A DNA stretch of 64,000 bases from JBCCQH01 sp039024435 (GTDB lineage: Bacteria > Bacteroidota > Bacteroidia > J057 > JADKCL01), in NCBI GenBank assembly GCA_039024435.1, contig JBCCQH010000001.1:248001-312000 (forward strand), read 5' to 3'. This document shows, one piece after another, positions 51,150 through 59,930 of this stretch (the first letter of the stretch is position 1; each line of letters opens with the position of its first letter). A program made the position numbers and the translations under genes. The notes under the pieces were generated by a model. That model saw nothing but the letters and a program-made list of their open reading frames with translations. It had not been told where the DNA came from and made no database searches.

Positions 51150-52271
51150 TCAGACCCGAACCGTCCAGCCGAAACGATCCGCTTCTTTTCCGGTGCGGAT
51201 GTTGGTGAGGTGCCGCAAAATGCGCATGCCGATTTTGTTGGGGTCCATGGGGTCGCCGGGAAGGGTAATTTTCGGATCGCTTTCCATCAGGGTTCCGCCC
51301 GGAGAGTCAAATTCGGGCAGACTGCCGTCGTGACCGATCACCGAAATCGGGGCAACGGTCGCGGCCGTTCCCAGCCCGAATGCTTCTTGCAACCGGCCTT
51401 CCGAATGGGCCTGCCAAAGTTCATCGATCCCGATGCGGCGCTCTACCACTTCGATGTCGTGTTCGCGGAGCAACTGGATGACTGCGGTGCGGGTCGTTCC
51501 CCGCAAAATCGTACCCCCAAGTTCGGGCGTGATGGCGACGCCATCAATGATGAACATGACATTCATCGTGCCTACCTCTTCGATGTAGCGCTTCTGGATG
51601 CCATCGAGCCACAGCACGTTGTCGTAACCGGCGGATTTGGCTTCCTTGGTAGCGAGCAAGGCGCCCGCGTAATTGCCCGCTGATTTGGCTTCGCCGGTGC
51701 CGCCGGGGAAGGCCCGGACGTAGTTGGCGGTGGCGCGAAGCTTTACCGGATTGGAGTAATATTTTCCTACGGGGCTGGTGTAAACGATGAACTTGTACGT
51801 ATCGCTGATCCGGATCCCGGTATAGGCATCGGTGGCGATCATAAAAGGCCGGATGTACAACGAACTGCCTTCTTGCTCCGGAACCCAATCGCGGTCCAGG
51901 GAGATGAGTTGGCGGATGCCTTCGAGGAACAGATCGTAGGGGATCTCCGGCATGCACATGCGGCGGGCGGAACGATTGATGCGCTCCCAATTGGCTTCCG
52001 GGCGGAACAGCAGCGGTGAGCCATCCGGCGCACGGTAAGCCTTCATGCCTTCAAAAATGGCTTGGCCGTAGTGCAAAGCGGAAGTGCTGGGCATGAGTTC
52101 GAAAGGGCCATAGGGCCGGATTTCAATATTGCGCCATTCACCGCGGACACATTCCGCGACCAGCATGTGGTCACTGACGTACTTTCCAAAAGGAAGGTGA
52201 TCAAAATCGATTTGATCGCGGCGTGAAATCGCCGCCCGTTGGATATCAATTTGAAATTTCACTGCGTCCAT
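51150..52271 (-). CDS. ilvE: Branched-chain amino-acid aminotransferase IlvE
   Basis: This 373-aa PLP enzyme catalyses the last step of leucine, isoleucine and valine synthesis and the first step of their breakdown. The long form (BCAT) is shown by DHMLVAECVRGEWRN, STSALHYGQAIFEGMKAYR, the Lys site in SAGNYAGALLATKEAKSAGYD, WLDGIQKRYIEEVGTMNVMF and ILRGTTRTAVIQLLRE. The start MDAVKFQIDI is the first ATG. A second class IV aminotransferase follows, probably in the same transcript, and an FKBP gene lies upstream on the same strand. Confidence 0.95.
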   Translation of the reverse strand: MDAVKFQIDIQRAAISRRDQIDFDHLPFGKYVSDHMLVAECVRGEWRNIEIRPYGPFELMPSTSALHYGQAIFEGMKAYRAPDGSPLLFRPEANWERINRSARRMCMPEIPYDLFLEGIRQLISLDRDWVPEQEGSSLYIRPFMIATDAYTGIRISDTYKFIVYTSPVGKYYSNPVKLRATANYVRAFPGGTGEAKSAGNYAGALLATKEAKSAGYDNVLWLDGIQKRYIEEVGTMNVMFIIDGVAITPELGGTILRGTTRTAVIQLLREHDIEVVERRIGIDELWQAHSEGRLQEAFGLGTAATVAPISVIGHDGSLPEFDSPGGTLMESDPKITLPGDPMDPNKIGMRILRHLTNIRTGKEADRFGWTVRV

Positions 52272-52290
52272 TTACTCGTCGGTTGATCAG

Positions 52291-53007
52291 TTAAGGTGCG
52301 GCAAAAAGCTGCACGTCAAAAAGAAGGGTGGCTTTGGGTGGAATGCTGCCCGGAAATCCCCGGTCGCCGTAAGCGAGGTCCGAAGGAATGCGGAACAGAA
52401 AGCGATCACCTTCGCGCATCAACGCGACACCTTCATCCCAGCCCTTGATCACGCGCCCTTTGCCGAGGGCAAACTGAAACTGCTGGCCCCGGTCGCGTGA
52501 ACTGTCGAATTTTTTGCCGTCGGTCAGGTAGCCCGTGTAATGTACACTCACCGTGGAACCCACCTGGGCGGGATTGCCCGCACCACGCTCGATGACTTTG
52601 TAGGCCAACCCACTTTCCGTGATGGTCCAACCCGCGCTCAACCGGTCGAGTTCCGGCTTGCGCAAAGCCATGATGTCCGCTACATGCGTCAGGGCGCGTT
52701 CCAGAAAGATGGCTTCCGTGGATTCCAGCTTGAGCTGATCGGCGGTTTCTTCCAGGTAGCGCATTGTCGGAGCCGAACCATTTTCCGGCAGTTCCGCCTC
52801 CATCGATTTTACTTTTTTCTTGCCGGAACGCTGAAATTGGAGTTTGCCTTCAGCAAAAGAAACGGCAATACAGAGCTGGGGAAATTCGGGATCACAGTAG
52901 CAAAAATCTTTGTAGGAGGTATTCGGATCAGGACAGGATGCGCACTGTGCCGAGGAGAAAGAATAGCTAACCAGACCAAAAATGAACAACAAAAATATTC
53001 GACTCAT
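52291..53007 (-). CDS. Secreted FKBP-type peptidyl-prolyl isomerase
   Basis: This 238-aa protein has a signal peptide (FLLFIFGLVSYSFSSAQ) and a Cys-rich start (CASCPDPN, then FCYCDPEFPQLC). Residues about 75-150 are helical and may act as a dimer or chaperone arm. The C-terminal 90 residues are a complete FKBP domain: VGSTVSVHYTGYLTDGKKFD, GKGRVIKGWDEGVALMREGD, AYGDRGFPGSIPPKATLLFD. It should speed proline isomerisation in periplasmic proteins. Twenty bases separate its stop from the ilvE start, so the two may be co-transcribed. Confidence 0.9.
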   Translation of the reverse strand: MSRIFLLFIFGLVSYSFSSAQCASCPDPNTSYKDFCYCDPEFPQLCIAVSFAEGKLQFQRSGKKKVKSMEAELPENGSAPTMRYLEETADQLKLESTEAIFLERALTHVADIMALRKPELDRLSAGWTITESGLAYKVIERGAGNPAQVGSTVSVHYTGYLTDGKKFDSSRDRGQQFQFALGKGRVIKGWDEGVALMREGDRFLFRIPSDLAYGDRGFPGSIPPKATLLFDVQLFAAP

Positions 53008-53144
53008 TGGATCGACAATTTACGAAATATTAAATGACCGTGAATCGAAAGTGTTTCCCGAAACCTAAGATAATCGGGCATTAAACCGAATAATTGACCT
53101 TTCGTCGCGGTCGCGCCCCCGGCATCTAAACTTATCCACGCATT

Positions 53145-53159
53145 GTGTCAAAATGACAC
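53145..53159. promoter_or_regulatory. 15-bp palindrome, possible operator
   Basis: GTGTCA-AAA-TGACAC is a perfect palindrome with 6-bp arms in the 212-bp gap between the FKBP gene and the 117-aa protein gene. It lies upstream of the FKBP gene on the minus strand. It may be a regulator site; no partner is evident. Confidence 0.35.
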
Positions 53160-53219
53160 TATTTGTGAATCGGGCGCGAGGCACACCGCGCAGGGCTAGG
53201 TTCGAAGAAGGAAATGGAA

Positions 53220-53573
53220 TTAAGCGGTAAAGCGCCCTTTGTAGCGCTTGCCCTTGTACCAAAATTCGTAGAGGTAAGTGGTGCCGCTTTCCAGTTTGTC
53301 GAGGCGGATCGCTTGGTAGTGTTCACCTTTTTCTTTTACCCCAAAATTTTGCCAGATTTTTTGTCCATCCGCCATAAAAAGGTAAAACTCAATGTAGCCG
53401 GGATAAGGGATCTCGTAACCCAGTTTTACTGAATTGCCGCTAATCAGGGGTTGTTTCATGTGCAAGACGATATCCACGGTAGTGGAGGCCGCTGAGGGAT
53501 CCTGCGGGGTGACCTCGTTGAGGCCCGCCGTACCGAAAACAATTGAGAAAACTAAAGCGTATAGTATACCCAT
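53220..53573 (-). CDS. Secreted hypothetical protein, 117 aa
   Basis: The protein has a signal peptide (MGILYALVFSIVFGTAG) and a single beta-sandwich-like domain: TVDIVLHMKQPLISGNSVKL, YPGYIEFYLFMADGQKIW, LDKLESGTTYLYEFWYKGKR. The last part resembles a fibronectin-type strand pattern. There is no catalytic motif. The ATG at 53573 gives the signal peptide directly; an earlier in-frame ATG adds nine residues. It is divergent from the thioredoxin gene, 47 bp away. Unrecognised family. Confidence 0.7.
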   Translation of the reverse strand: MGILYALVFSIVFGTAGLNEVTPQDPSAASTTVDIVLHMKQPLISGNSVKLGYEIPYPGYIEFYLFMADGQKIWQNFGVKEKGEHYQAIRLDKLESGTTYLYEFWYKGKRYKGRFTA

Positions 53574-53620
53574 GACATTTAACAAGTGGTAAAAGTACAA
53601 AAAACCCGATCAAGACGAAA

Positions 53621-54100
53621 ATGAAAGCGGAAAATGTCGCGATTCTGATCGCTTGGAGCCTTGTTTTCTGGCTAATCCCGGTGTGTAACATTTCGGCGCA
53701 GTCGGGTCCCGACCGGTCGATGAGTCTGGATCAGTTTGCCGGACAGGCATTGCAAGAAAAAGACGAGGTATGGGTGGTTGACTTTTGGGCGTCTTGGTGC
53801 GGCCCCTGTATCCGTGCGGTGCCCCACATGAAAGAGGTACACGAGCGGGTCGGCGGCGAGTCGGTTCGCTTTATCAGCATTTCTTGGGACCGCAATCCGG
53901 CCAAGTGGCAGTCGGCACTCGAACGTTTGCGGATGCCCTGGCAGCACATCATCGTCCCCAAGGGCCAAAAAGCTTTTCTCGACGAGCATTTTCCCCACGC
54001 TACGATCCCGACGGTTTTTGTCATTGATCGCTCGGGCCAGGTCAAGAAGGTAAACAATGTCTACCGAGTAGAAAAGGCGATCAAAAAGGCGTTGAAGTAG
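53621..54100 (+). CDS. TlpA-like periplasmic thioredoxin
   Basis: This 159-aa protein has an N-terminal signal or anchor (NVAILIAWSLVFWLIPVCNI) and a TlpA/ResA-type thioredoxin domain. The active site is VDFWASWCGPCIRAVPHM (Cys60, Cys63), and the cis-proline lies in HATIPTVFVIDRSGQV. Such proteins reduce disulfides outside the cytoplasm, for instance in apocytochrome c, which might link it to the ccm operon of this genome; that is inference. The ATG at 53621 is the natural start. It is convergent with purD. Confidence 0.9.
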   Translation: MKAENVAILIAWSLVFWLIPVCNISAQSGPDRSMSLDQFAGQALQEKDEVWVVDFWASWCGPCIRAVPHMKEVHERVGGESVRFISISWDRNPAKWQSALERLRMPWQHIIVPKGQKAFLDEHFPHATIPTVFVIDRSGQVKKVNNVYRVEKAIKKALK

Positions 54101-54123
54101 CTTTTCGGGTGAAAAATCCTTGG

Positions 54124-55395
54124 TCAAGTTTCGGGATACAGGTCCCGCCCGATGTCGCGCCGGTAATACTTCCCCTTAAACTCAATTGCCTCCGCACCAG
54201 TGAGTGATCGTTGCAAGGCTTCCGTCAATGTAGCCCCAAAGGCACTCACCGCAATCACCCGACCACCATTCGTCTTGAGCCCGGCTTCGTCCCGCTTGGT
54301 TCCCGCCTGAAATACCATTGCGTCCGGCACGCTTTCCACGCCGCGGATCACCTTGCCCTTTTCGTACTCTCCTGGGTAGCCGCCGCTCACAAGCATGACA
54401 GTCGTGCAGTATTCTTTGCGCACGGCGATGGTTTTTCCCGCCAGTGTTCCCGCGGCGGTGGCCACCAATAACTCGACGACATCCGAGGCGATGCGGGGAA
54501 ATACCACTTCGGTCTCGGGATCGCCCAGGCGCACATTGTACTCGATCACGTAGGGCGCACCCGCGACGCTCATCAAGCCAAAAAAGATGAATCCCCGGTA
54601 GGGAATCTCCTCAGCGGCCAGCCCCGCAATCGTCGGGTCGATGATGCGTTGTCGTACTTTTTCCATGAAAGCAGCATCGGCAAACCGCACCGGTGAAACC
54701 GCCCCCATGCCCCCGGTATTCAGTCCGGTATCCCCTTCCCCGATGCGCTTGTAGTCTTTGGCCTCCGGCAGCAATACGTAGTCGCGGCCGTCAGTGAGCA
54801 CGAAGACCGATACTTCGATTCCGGTCAGGAATTCCTCCACGACGATGGTGGCCCCAGCTTCGCCAAATGATTCCCCACGGAGCATTTGCTGGACTGCCGT
54901 CACCGCCTCGGCCGTGGTGGCGCAGATCAAGACCCCTTTGCCGGCGGCAAGGCCGCTCGCCTTGATTACCACCGGAAGCGGGTGCTCCCGCACGTAGGCT
55001 TCCGCCTGAAGGAGTTCATCCGCACGAAAAGAACGGTAAGCTGCCGTCGGGACGCCGTGGCGGTGCATGAATCGCTTGGACCATTCTTTGCTGCTTTCGA
55101 GGACGGCGCCGGCCCGGCCCGGCCCGACTACGGGAATATTTTCCGCCCGCAGGTGATCGGCGAGGCCGTTGGCGAGGGGTGCTTCCGGTCCCACGACAAC
55201 CAGTTCGATGGCATTGGCCTGCACAAAAGCGGCCACGCCGGCGTGGTCCTTGGGATTCAAAGCGACATTGGTGCCCAGTTCGGCAGTCCCGGCATTGCCC
55301 GGAGCGATGTACAATTGTTCACAATGGGGGGATGCGGTAATGCGGTGGCTGATGGCGTGTTCCCGCCCTCCGGAGCCAATGACGAGGATGTTCAT
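54124..55395 (-). CDS. purD: Phosphoribosylamine--glycine ligase PurD
   Basis: This 423-aa ATP-grasp enzyme makes glycinamide ribonucleotide in purine synthesis. Family marks are MNILVIGSGGREHAISHRI at the start, VVGPEAPLANGLADHLR, FMHRHGVPTAAYRSF, VVIKASGLAAGKGVLI, VEEFLTGIEVSVFVLTDG, LNTGGMGAVSPV and VRLGDPETEVVFPRI. The length is right for the family. The ATG at 55395 fits exactly the usual N-terminus; six extra codons upstream are open. It stands alone, not in a pur operon. Confidence 0.96.
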   Translation of the reverse strand: MNILVIGSGGREHAISHRITASPHCEQLYIAPGNAGTAELGTNVALNPKDHAGVAAFVQANAIELVVVGPEAPLANGLADHLRAENIPVVGPGRAGAVLESSKEWSKRFMHRHGVPTAAYRSFRADELLQAEAYVREHPLPVVIKASGLAAGKGVLICATTAEAVTAVQQMLRGESFGEAGATIVVEEFLTGIEVSVFVLTDGRDYVLLPEAKDYKRIGEGDTGLNTGGMGAVSPVRFADAAFMEKVRQRIIDPTIAGLAAEEIPYRGFIFFGLMSVAGAPYVIEYNVRLGDPETEVVFPRIASDVVELLVATAAGTLAGKTIAVRKEYCTTVMLVSGGYPGEYEKGKVIRGVESVPDAMVFQAGTKRDEAGLKTNGGRVIAVSAFGATLTEALQRSLTGAEAIEFKGKYYRRDIGRDLYPET

Positions 55396-55482
55396 GCGTG
55401 CGATTTTGGGCACAAAGATAACCGCCCATCCCGAGATTGCCCAAGAATTCTGAAGACGCTACGGCGGTGAATGCCCCGGTTT

Positions 55483-56565
55483 TCAGGCGACCTGAACGCC
55501 CTCGGGCATTTCCTCCTGCTGAGTGGTGTGGAAGGCATTGATTTCCCGGTGCATGACCCAAAACCAAAGCGGGGGAATTGTGGACATCACCATCATCCCG
55601 GGATACCCGGTGGGCATCTGGGGCGTCCCCTCCACGTGGCGCAACATTTGGTACTTGCGGCCGGCGCGGTGGTGGTGATCGGAATGGCGACTCAGTTCGA
55701 AGAGCAACAAACGGCCCAGCGGGTGGTCTGAATTCCAGGAGTGGTCGGGACGAACACGCTCGTAGCGGCCATTGTCCATCTTTTGCCGTTCGAGGCCGTA
55801 GTGCTCGATGTAGTTCACCGTTTCCAGCAACAAAAATCCAATCGTGGCCGCGCCGAGGAAGTAGAGTAAAGTTTTCCCACCAAAGGCCACCCCGATCAGG
55901 CTGAGGAAGGCCACTTGAACGAGTTGGTAGACGAGCATTTCATTCTTAAGGGAAAACACCGGCAGATTTTTGCGGCGCAGGCGGCTGTTTTCGATTTTCC
56001 AGGCGCTCAGGTAAGAGCCGATCACCGAACGCACCCAGAAGGAGTAGAGAATTTCCCCCCGGCGGGCAGACGCCGGATCTTCCTTGGTCGATACCCGCGC
56101 GTGGTGCCCTCGGTTGTGCTCGATGAAGAAGTGCATGTACAGCGAACTCAGCAACAGCACTTTCGCAAGGAATTGTTCACTCTTCTTGTGCCGATGCCCC
56201 AGTTCGTGGGCGACATTGATGCCGAGGACACCGCAGGCGATGCCCATGGCGCTGACTTTGCCCAGGGTGACCCACCCGGAAACCGTCGGATCGTCGATGG
56301 TAAACAGGAACCAGATCAAGAAGCCGTACAAGACCGGAACCACCGCGTACAAAAGATAATCGTAGATCCGGTCGTTGCGGGCCACTTCCATTTCGGTCTT
56401 GGACAGGTTGTGCGCATTGGGACGCAACAACAATTCCAGTAGGGGCACCAAGCCGAAGGCATACAGCAACAGCGCGTAGGCCGTCCAGTTGGTGGCCATA
56501 AATGAAACCACACCGAAAAGCAGGGTGGTGAAGACAACGCCGTATTTGAGGGCACGTACTTGCAT
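55483..56565 (-). CDS. alkB: Alkane 1-monooxygenase AlkB
   Basis: This 360-aa integral-membrane diiron enzyme hydroxylates terminal carbons of medium-chain alkanes or similar lipids. The histidine boxes are all present: HELGHRHKK, EHNRGHHARV, NYIEHYGLER and SRHSDHHHRAG. About six hydrophobic segments precede and separate them. No rubredoxin or reductase gene is in the window. The ATG at 56565 gives MQVRALKYGVVF, similar to relatives; another ATG at 56595 is possible. A promoter with an inverted repeat lies about 100 bp upstream, and a TetR gene lies beyond the Fic gene. Confidence 0.9.
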   Translation of the reverse strand: MQVRALKYGVVFTTLLFGVVSFMATNWTAYALLLYAFGLVPLLELLLRPNAHNLSKTEMEVARNDRIYDYLLYAVVPVLYGFLIWFLFTIDDPTVSGWVTLGKVSAMGIACGVLGINVAHELGHRHKKSEQFLAKVLLLSSLYMHFFIEHNRGHHARVSTKEDPASARRGEILYSFWVRSVIGSYLSAWKIENSRLRRKNLPVFSLKNEMLVYQLVQVAFLSLIGVAFGGKTLLYFLGAATIGFLLLETVNYIEHYGLERQKMDNGRYERVRPDHSWNSDHPLGRLLLFELSRHSDHHHRAGRKYQMLRHVEGTPQMPTGYPGMMVMSTIPPLWFWVMHREINAFHTTQQEEMPEGVQVA

Positions 56566-56653
56566 GAGAGAAGTTATCTTTGACGGTGAGTGCATCGGCC
56601 CGGTCTACCGGGAATTTCCGATAAGCAAAGATAGAATATTTTCTTAAAAAGTG

Positions 56654-56680
56654 AACTAAATTTACAAAAATAGTTTAGTT
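56654..56680 (-). promoter_or_regulatory. alkB promoter inside an inverted repeat
   Basis: On the minus strand TATTTTTG (56672-56665) is a full -7 match. It is enclosed by the arms AACTAAA (56654-56660) and TTTAGTT (56674-56680), read on the plus strand. A repressor bound to the arms would cover the -7 box. The TetR gene at 58309 is one candidate for the repressor. Confidence 0.5.
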
Positions 56681-56834
56681 GCGATATGGGCAGAGAACCA
56701 TTGCGTATATAGTGGTCATTTTTCCGTGGAATACATTAAGTAATCAATCTTCTTGATCGACCCAACACCGAGCATTTTTCATGGCCAAGCCTGGCTAAAG
56801 TTTCAACCACCATCGCTGTAAGCCTTTAGAATAG

Positions 56835-56881
56835 ATTGTCAATGATTACTAATTTTTTAAAAATTAGTAATCATTGACAAT
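56835..56881. promoter_or_regulatory. 47-bp palindrome upstream of the Fic gene
   Basis: Arms of 23 bp (56835-56857 and 56859-56881) are perfectly complementary around a single T. The inner part ACTAATTTTT / AAAAATTAGT recurs in weaker form at 56913-56930, just before the Fic ATG at 56935. This looks like a strong operator plus a half-site, or a DNA hairpin. The Fic protein's own C-terminal winged helix could bind here. Confidence 0.65.
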
Positions 56882-56934
56882 TCTTATTTTGCCTATCTAC
56901 TATTAATTACTATTTTTAAAAAAATTAGTAGTAA

Positions 56935-58272
56935 ATGAAAAAACCCCTAATTCCGCCGGACACAAGTGGAGTAGATAAACAGTTGGTAATTAGGCTCTTT
57001 GAGGATGCAGAAGTGCTTGAATTTTTGAATGACGTAAATTCAAAGTACGTCCCATGGTCTAAGTTTAAATACCTGAGACTACCTAGCGGTGGTGATCAGG
57101 TTACGGTTTGGGCGGCGGCAAAATTGATGAGAAAGTTTAATCGTTTGTCTTTTTCCATTAAAGGCGATCATCCGATTGAGTTTTCGGTTGCTCAAAACGA
57201 GCGAATTCAGCGCCAGCTCCATCTGCTTGATATGAATATTGGCGGCAACCTCGCAGGGAAAACCATCATTCCTTCCGAGGACAAAGATCGCTACCTGATA
57301 AGTTCGATCATGGAGGAAGCTATTGCTTCAAGTCAGCTTGAGGGAGCCGTTACCTCCCGAGAGGTTGCAAAGGAAATGCTCAGAAAGGAAAGAAAGCCGA
57401 GAAATAAATCGGAAAAAATGATCTTGAATAATTATGTCACAATACAAAAAATACTTGAGTGGAAGGGAAGAAAAATTACCAAGGATTCAATACTCGAACT
57501 TCACGCAATTGTTACCCGTGAAACGCTCGAGAATCCAGCTTATGCGGGACGATTCCGGGACAATAATGAGGTAAATGTTGTTGATAATCAGACTCACGAA
57601 ATTCTCCACCGGCCTCCCTCTTTTACTGCGATTGACTCGTTGATGGATTCATTTTGTAAGTTGGCAAATGATAGAAAAGAGGCCACTTTCATCCACCCCA
57701 TTATAAAAGCGTCGATACTTCATTTCCTGATTGGATACATCCATCCATTTGTTGACGGTAACGGCAGAACCGCAAGGGCGATATTCTACTGGTTCCTCAT
57801 TAAAAATGGATATTGGTTGATGGAGTATATGTCCATCTCAAGCATTATCAAGCGTGCACCTGTACAATACGCAAAAGCTTATCTGGAAACTGAGCAAGAT
57901 GACAATGACCTAACCTATTTCATTATGTATATGCTCAGGACAATGAACCTCGCATTTAAAAATCTAAAAGACTATATAAACCGGAAGGTTCAGGAGAAAC
58001 AAAACCTCTACGAACTTTCGAAGATCAATGGCATAAACGACCGGCAGGCCATCGTACTCCGGAAGTTGCTTGACAAGCCAACGACCATGCTCACAATTAA
58101 AGAGGTGCAAAACACATTTGGCGTAGTTTACCAGACGGCAAGAAGTGACCTGCTCGGATTATTGGAAATGGGATTGGTGAAGAAGAAAATTGAGGGGAAA
58201 AAGAAATTGATATTTTATCGCGCAAAGGGATTTAGAAAAACTCTACAAGCTCTTTTTTCCGAGAATGAATAG
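56935..58272 (+). CDS. Fic family protein with N-terminal inhibitory helix
   Basis: This 445-aa protein carries the Fic motif HPFVDGNGRTAR (residues 270-281), which transfers AMP or similar groups to proteins. The inhibitory motif (S/T)xxxE(G/N) is S132SQLEG137 in IASSQLEGAVTS, making it a class II Fic that is held inactive until relieved. Residues about 370-445 form a winged helix (DRQAIVLRKLL, NTFGVVYQTARSDLLGLLEM). The gene is visibly richer in A and T than its neighbours, with different codon use, suggesting transfer. A 47-bp palindrome lies upstream. Target protein unknown. Confidence 0.92.
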   Translation: MKKPLIPPDTSGVDKQLVIRLFEDAEVLEFLNDVNSKYVPWSKFKYLRLPSGGDQVTVWAAAKLMRKFNRLSFSIKGDHPIEFSVAQNERIQRQLHLLDMNIGGNLAGKTIIPSEDKDRYLISSIMEEAIASSQLEGAVTSREVAKEMLRKERKPRNKSEKMILNNYVTIQKILEWKGRKITKDSILELHAIVTRETLENPAYAGRFRDNNEVNVVDNQTHEILHRPPSFTAIDSLMDSFCKLANDRKEATFIHPIIKASILHFLIGYIHPFVDGNGRTARAIFYWFLIKNGYWLMEYMSISSIIKRAPVQYAKAYLETEQDDNDLTYFIMYMLRTMNLAFKNLKDYINRKVQEKQNLYELSKINGINDRQAIVLRKLLDKPTTMLTIKEVQNTFGVVYQTARSDLLGLLEMGLVKKKIEGKKKLIFYRAKGFRKTLQALFSENE

Positions 58273-58308
58273 CGGCCAATCAGGGGGCATTTTACCGTTT
58301 GATTACGT

Positions 58309-58923
58309 ATGGGCAGAAAAGCAATTGACAAAGCGCGCACCGTAAATCCGGGCAAACAGCGCCAGATGGCCGAAAAACTGCTTCCCCTGATCGAAGGGCG
58401 GAAGCTGGAAGGATTGACCATGGATGACCTGGCGGAGATGCTCGGCCGGAGCAAGGCTACGATCTACAAATATTTTCGCAGCCGGGAAGAGCTGTTTGAC
58501 CTCGCTTTGACCCTCAAGTTGGAGCGGATCCAGGGTTTTTTGCCGCTGTTGCAAAATGCGGACCTGCCCTATCTCGACCGCTACTTTCAGGCTTTGGAAC
58601 TGCTGTCCCGCCACTTGTCCACCATCTCTAACGATTTTCTGGCCGACTTGCAGCGGCTGTTTCCCCGCTTGTGGGAAAAAATTGAAATGCTCCAGGCACT
58701 GGCCGGACGCATCCTCCACGGATACTACCAGGAAGGCGTAGAGCGGGGCATTCTGGAACCGATCCATCCGGCGGTATTGGTGCTGAGTGATCGCTTTTTG
58801 TTCCAAGCGTTGAGCGATCCTCAATTTCTAGCCGATCACCAACTCACGATTCAGGAAGCATTTGCCGCTTATTTCAAGATGAAGTTTTTCGGAATTGTGC
58901 GGCGGGAGGGAGACAATGGCTAG
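58309..58923 (+). CDS. TetR/AcrR-family transcriptional regulator
   Basis: This 204-aa protein has an N-terminal TetR helix-turn-helix, LEGLTMDDLAEMLGRSKAT followed by IYKYFRSREELFDLAL (residues about 34-68), and a helical ligand-binding domain. Ligand unknown. It follows the Fic gene by 36 bp but has GC-rich composition like the rest of the genome, so it may originally have been next to alkB. Its 3' end overlaps the convergent cysD by four bases. Confidence 0.9.
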   Translation: MGRKAIDKARTVNPGKQRQMAEKLLPLIEGRKLEGLTMDDLAEMLGRSKATIYKYFRSREELFDLALTLKLERIQGFLPLLQNADLPYLDRYFQALELLSRHLSTISNDFLADLQRLFPRLWEKIEMLQALAGRILHGYYQEGVERGILEPIHPAVLVLSDRFLFQALSDPQFLADHQLTIQEAFAAYFKMKFFGIVRREGDNG

Positions 58924-59822
58924 AAATATCCTTCCTTTTTCCGGTCTTCCATGGCCGCTTCGGAGCGCTTGTCGTCGGCACGGGCCCCGCGCTCGGTGAT
59001 TCGGGTAGCGGCCACCTCCGCAATGACCTGATCGATGTCGGTGGCGGTCGATTCCACCGCTCCCGTACAGGTCATATCCCCAATGGTGCGGAAGCGCACC
59101 GTCATTTCCGAAGCTGCTTCCCCTTCCGCCAGTTGGAGGTAATCGGACTCGGCCAGCAGCACGCCACTGCGGTCCACCATGGGCCGCCGGTGGGAAAAGT
59201 ACAGTGAGGGCAACTCGACCTGTTCGCGCTTGAGGTACATCCAGATGTCCAGCTCCGTCCAATTGCTCAGGGGAAAAACGCGGAAATGTTCGCCCGGTCG
59301 TTTGGCTCCGTTGAAGAGGCGCCAGAGTTCCGGGCGCTGGTTTTTGGGATCCCACTGACCGAACTCATCGCGGTGGGAAAAGAAGCGTTCTTTGGCGCGG
59401 GCTTTTTCTTCGTCGCGGCGCCCCCCGCCAAAGGCACAGTCAAATTTGTGGGCCTCGATGGCGTCGAGCAGCGTGACCGTTTGCAGTCCGTTGCGGCTGG
59501 CATTCGGTCCCTTCTCCTCCACGACTTTGCCCTGATCGATGCTGTCCTGGACCAGGGCCACAATCAGGCGCGCCTCCAATCCCGCCACAAAGCGGTCCCG
59601 AAACGCCAGTGTTTCGGGGAAGTTGTGTCCCGTGTCCACGTGCATGAGGGGAAAGGGCAACCGCGCCGGCCAGAATGCCTTCTTCGCGAGGTGAGCCATG
59701 GTGATGGAATCTTTGCCCCCGGAAAAAAGGAGTACGGGATTTTCGAATTGGGAGGCGGCTTCCCGAATGACGTAGATGCCTTCCGCTTCCAATTGCTCCA
59801 AATGGCTGAGTCGATAGTCCAT
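58920..59822 (-). CDS. cysD: Sulfate adenylyltransferase subunit 2 CysD
   Basis: This 300-aa protein is the PP-loop ATP pyrophosphatase subunit that makes APS from sulfate. Marks are VLLFSGGKDSITMAHLAKKA, PLMHVDTGHNFPETLAFRD, FDCAFGGGRRDEEKARAKER, FRVFPLSNWTELDIWMYL and GDMTCTGAVES. The ATG at 59822 gives MDYRLSHLEQLEAEGIY, the standard start; an ATG 18 codons upstream adds a low-complexity piece. The GTPase subunit CysN, usually directly downstream, is absent: the next gene is TetR on the other strand. Confidence 0.95.
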   Translation of the reverse strand: MDYRLSHLEQLEAEGIYVIREAASQFENPVLLFSGGKDSITMAHLAKKAFWPARLPFPLMHVDTGHNFPETLAFRDRFVAGLEARLIVALVQDSIDQGKVVEEKGPNASRNGLQTVTLLDAIEAHKFDCAFGGGRRDEEKARAKERFFSHRDEFGQWDPKNQRPELWRLFNGAKRPGEHFRVFPLSNWTELDIWMYLKREQVELPSLYFSHRRPMVDRSGVLLAESDYLQLAEGEAASEMTVRFRTIGDMTCTGAVESTATDIDQVIAEVAATRITERGARADDKRSEAAMEDRKKEGYF

Positions 59823-59930
59823 GAGAGGTGCGCGTTGCGTAGAGCGCGCGGAGGTGTTTTCCGTGCGCTGACTCAAATGTAAGCAAGCGCAGTTAATTCC
59901 CGAAATCGGAGGGAGCGCCGCAACGGCAGT

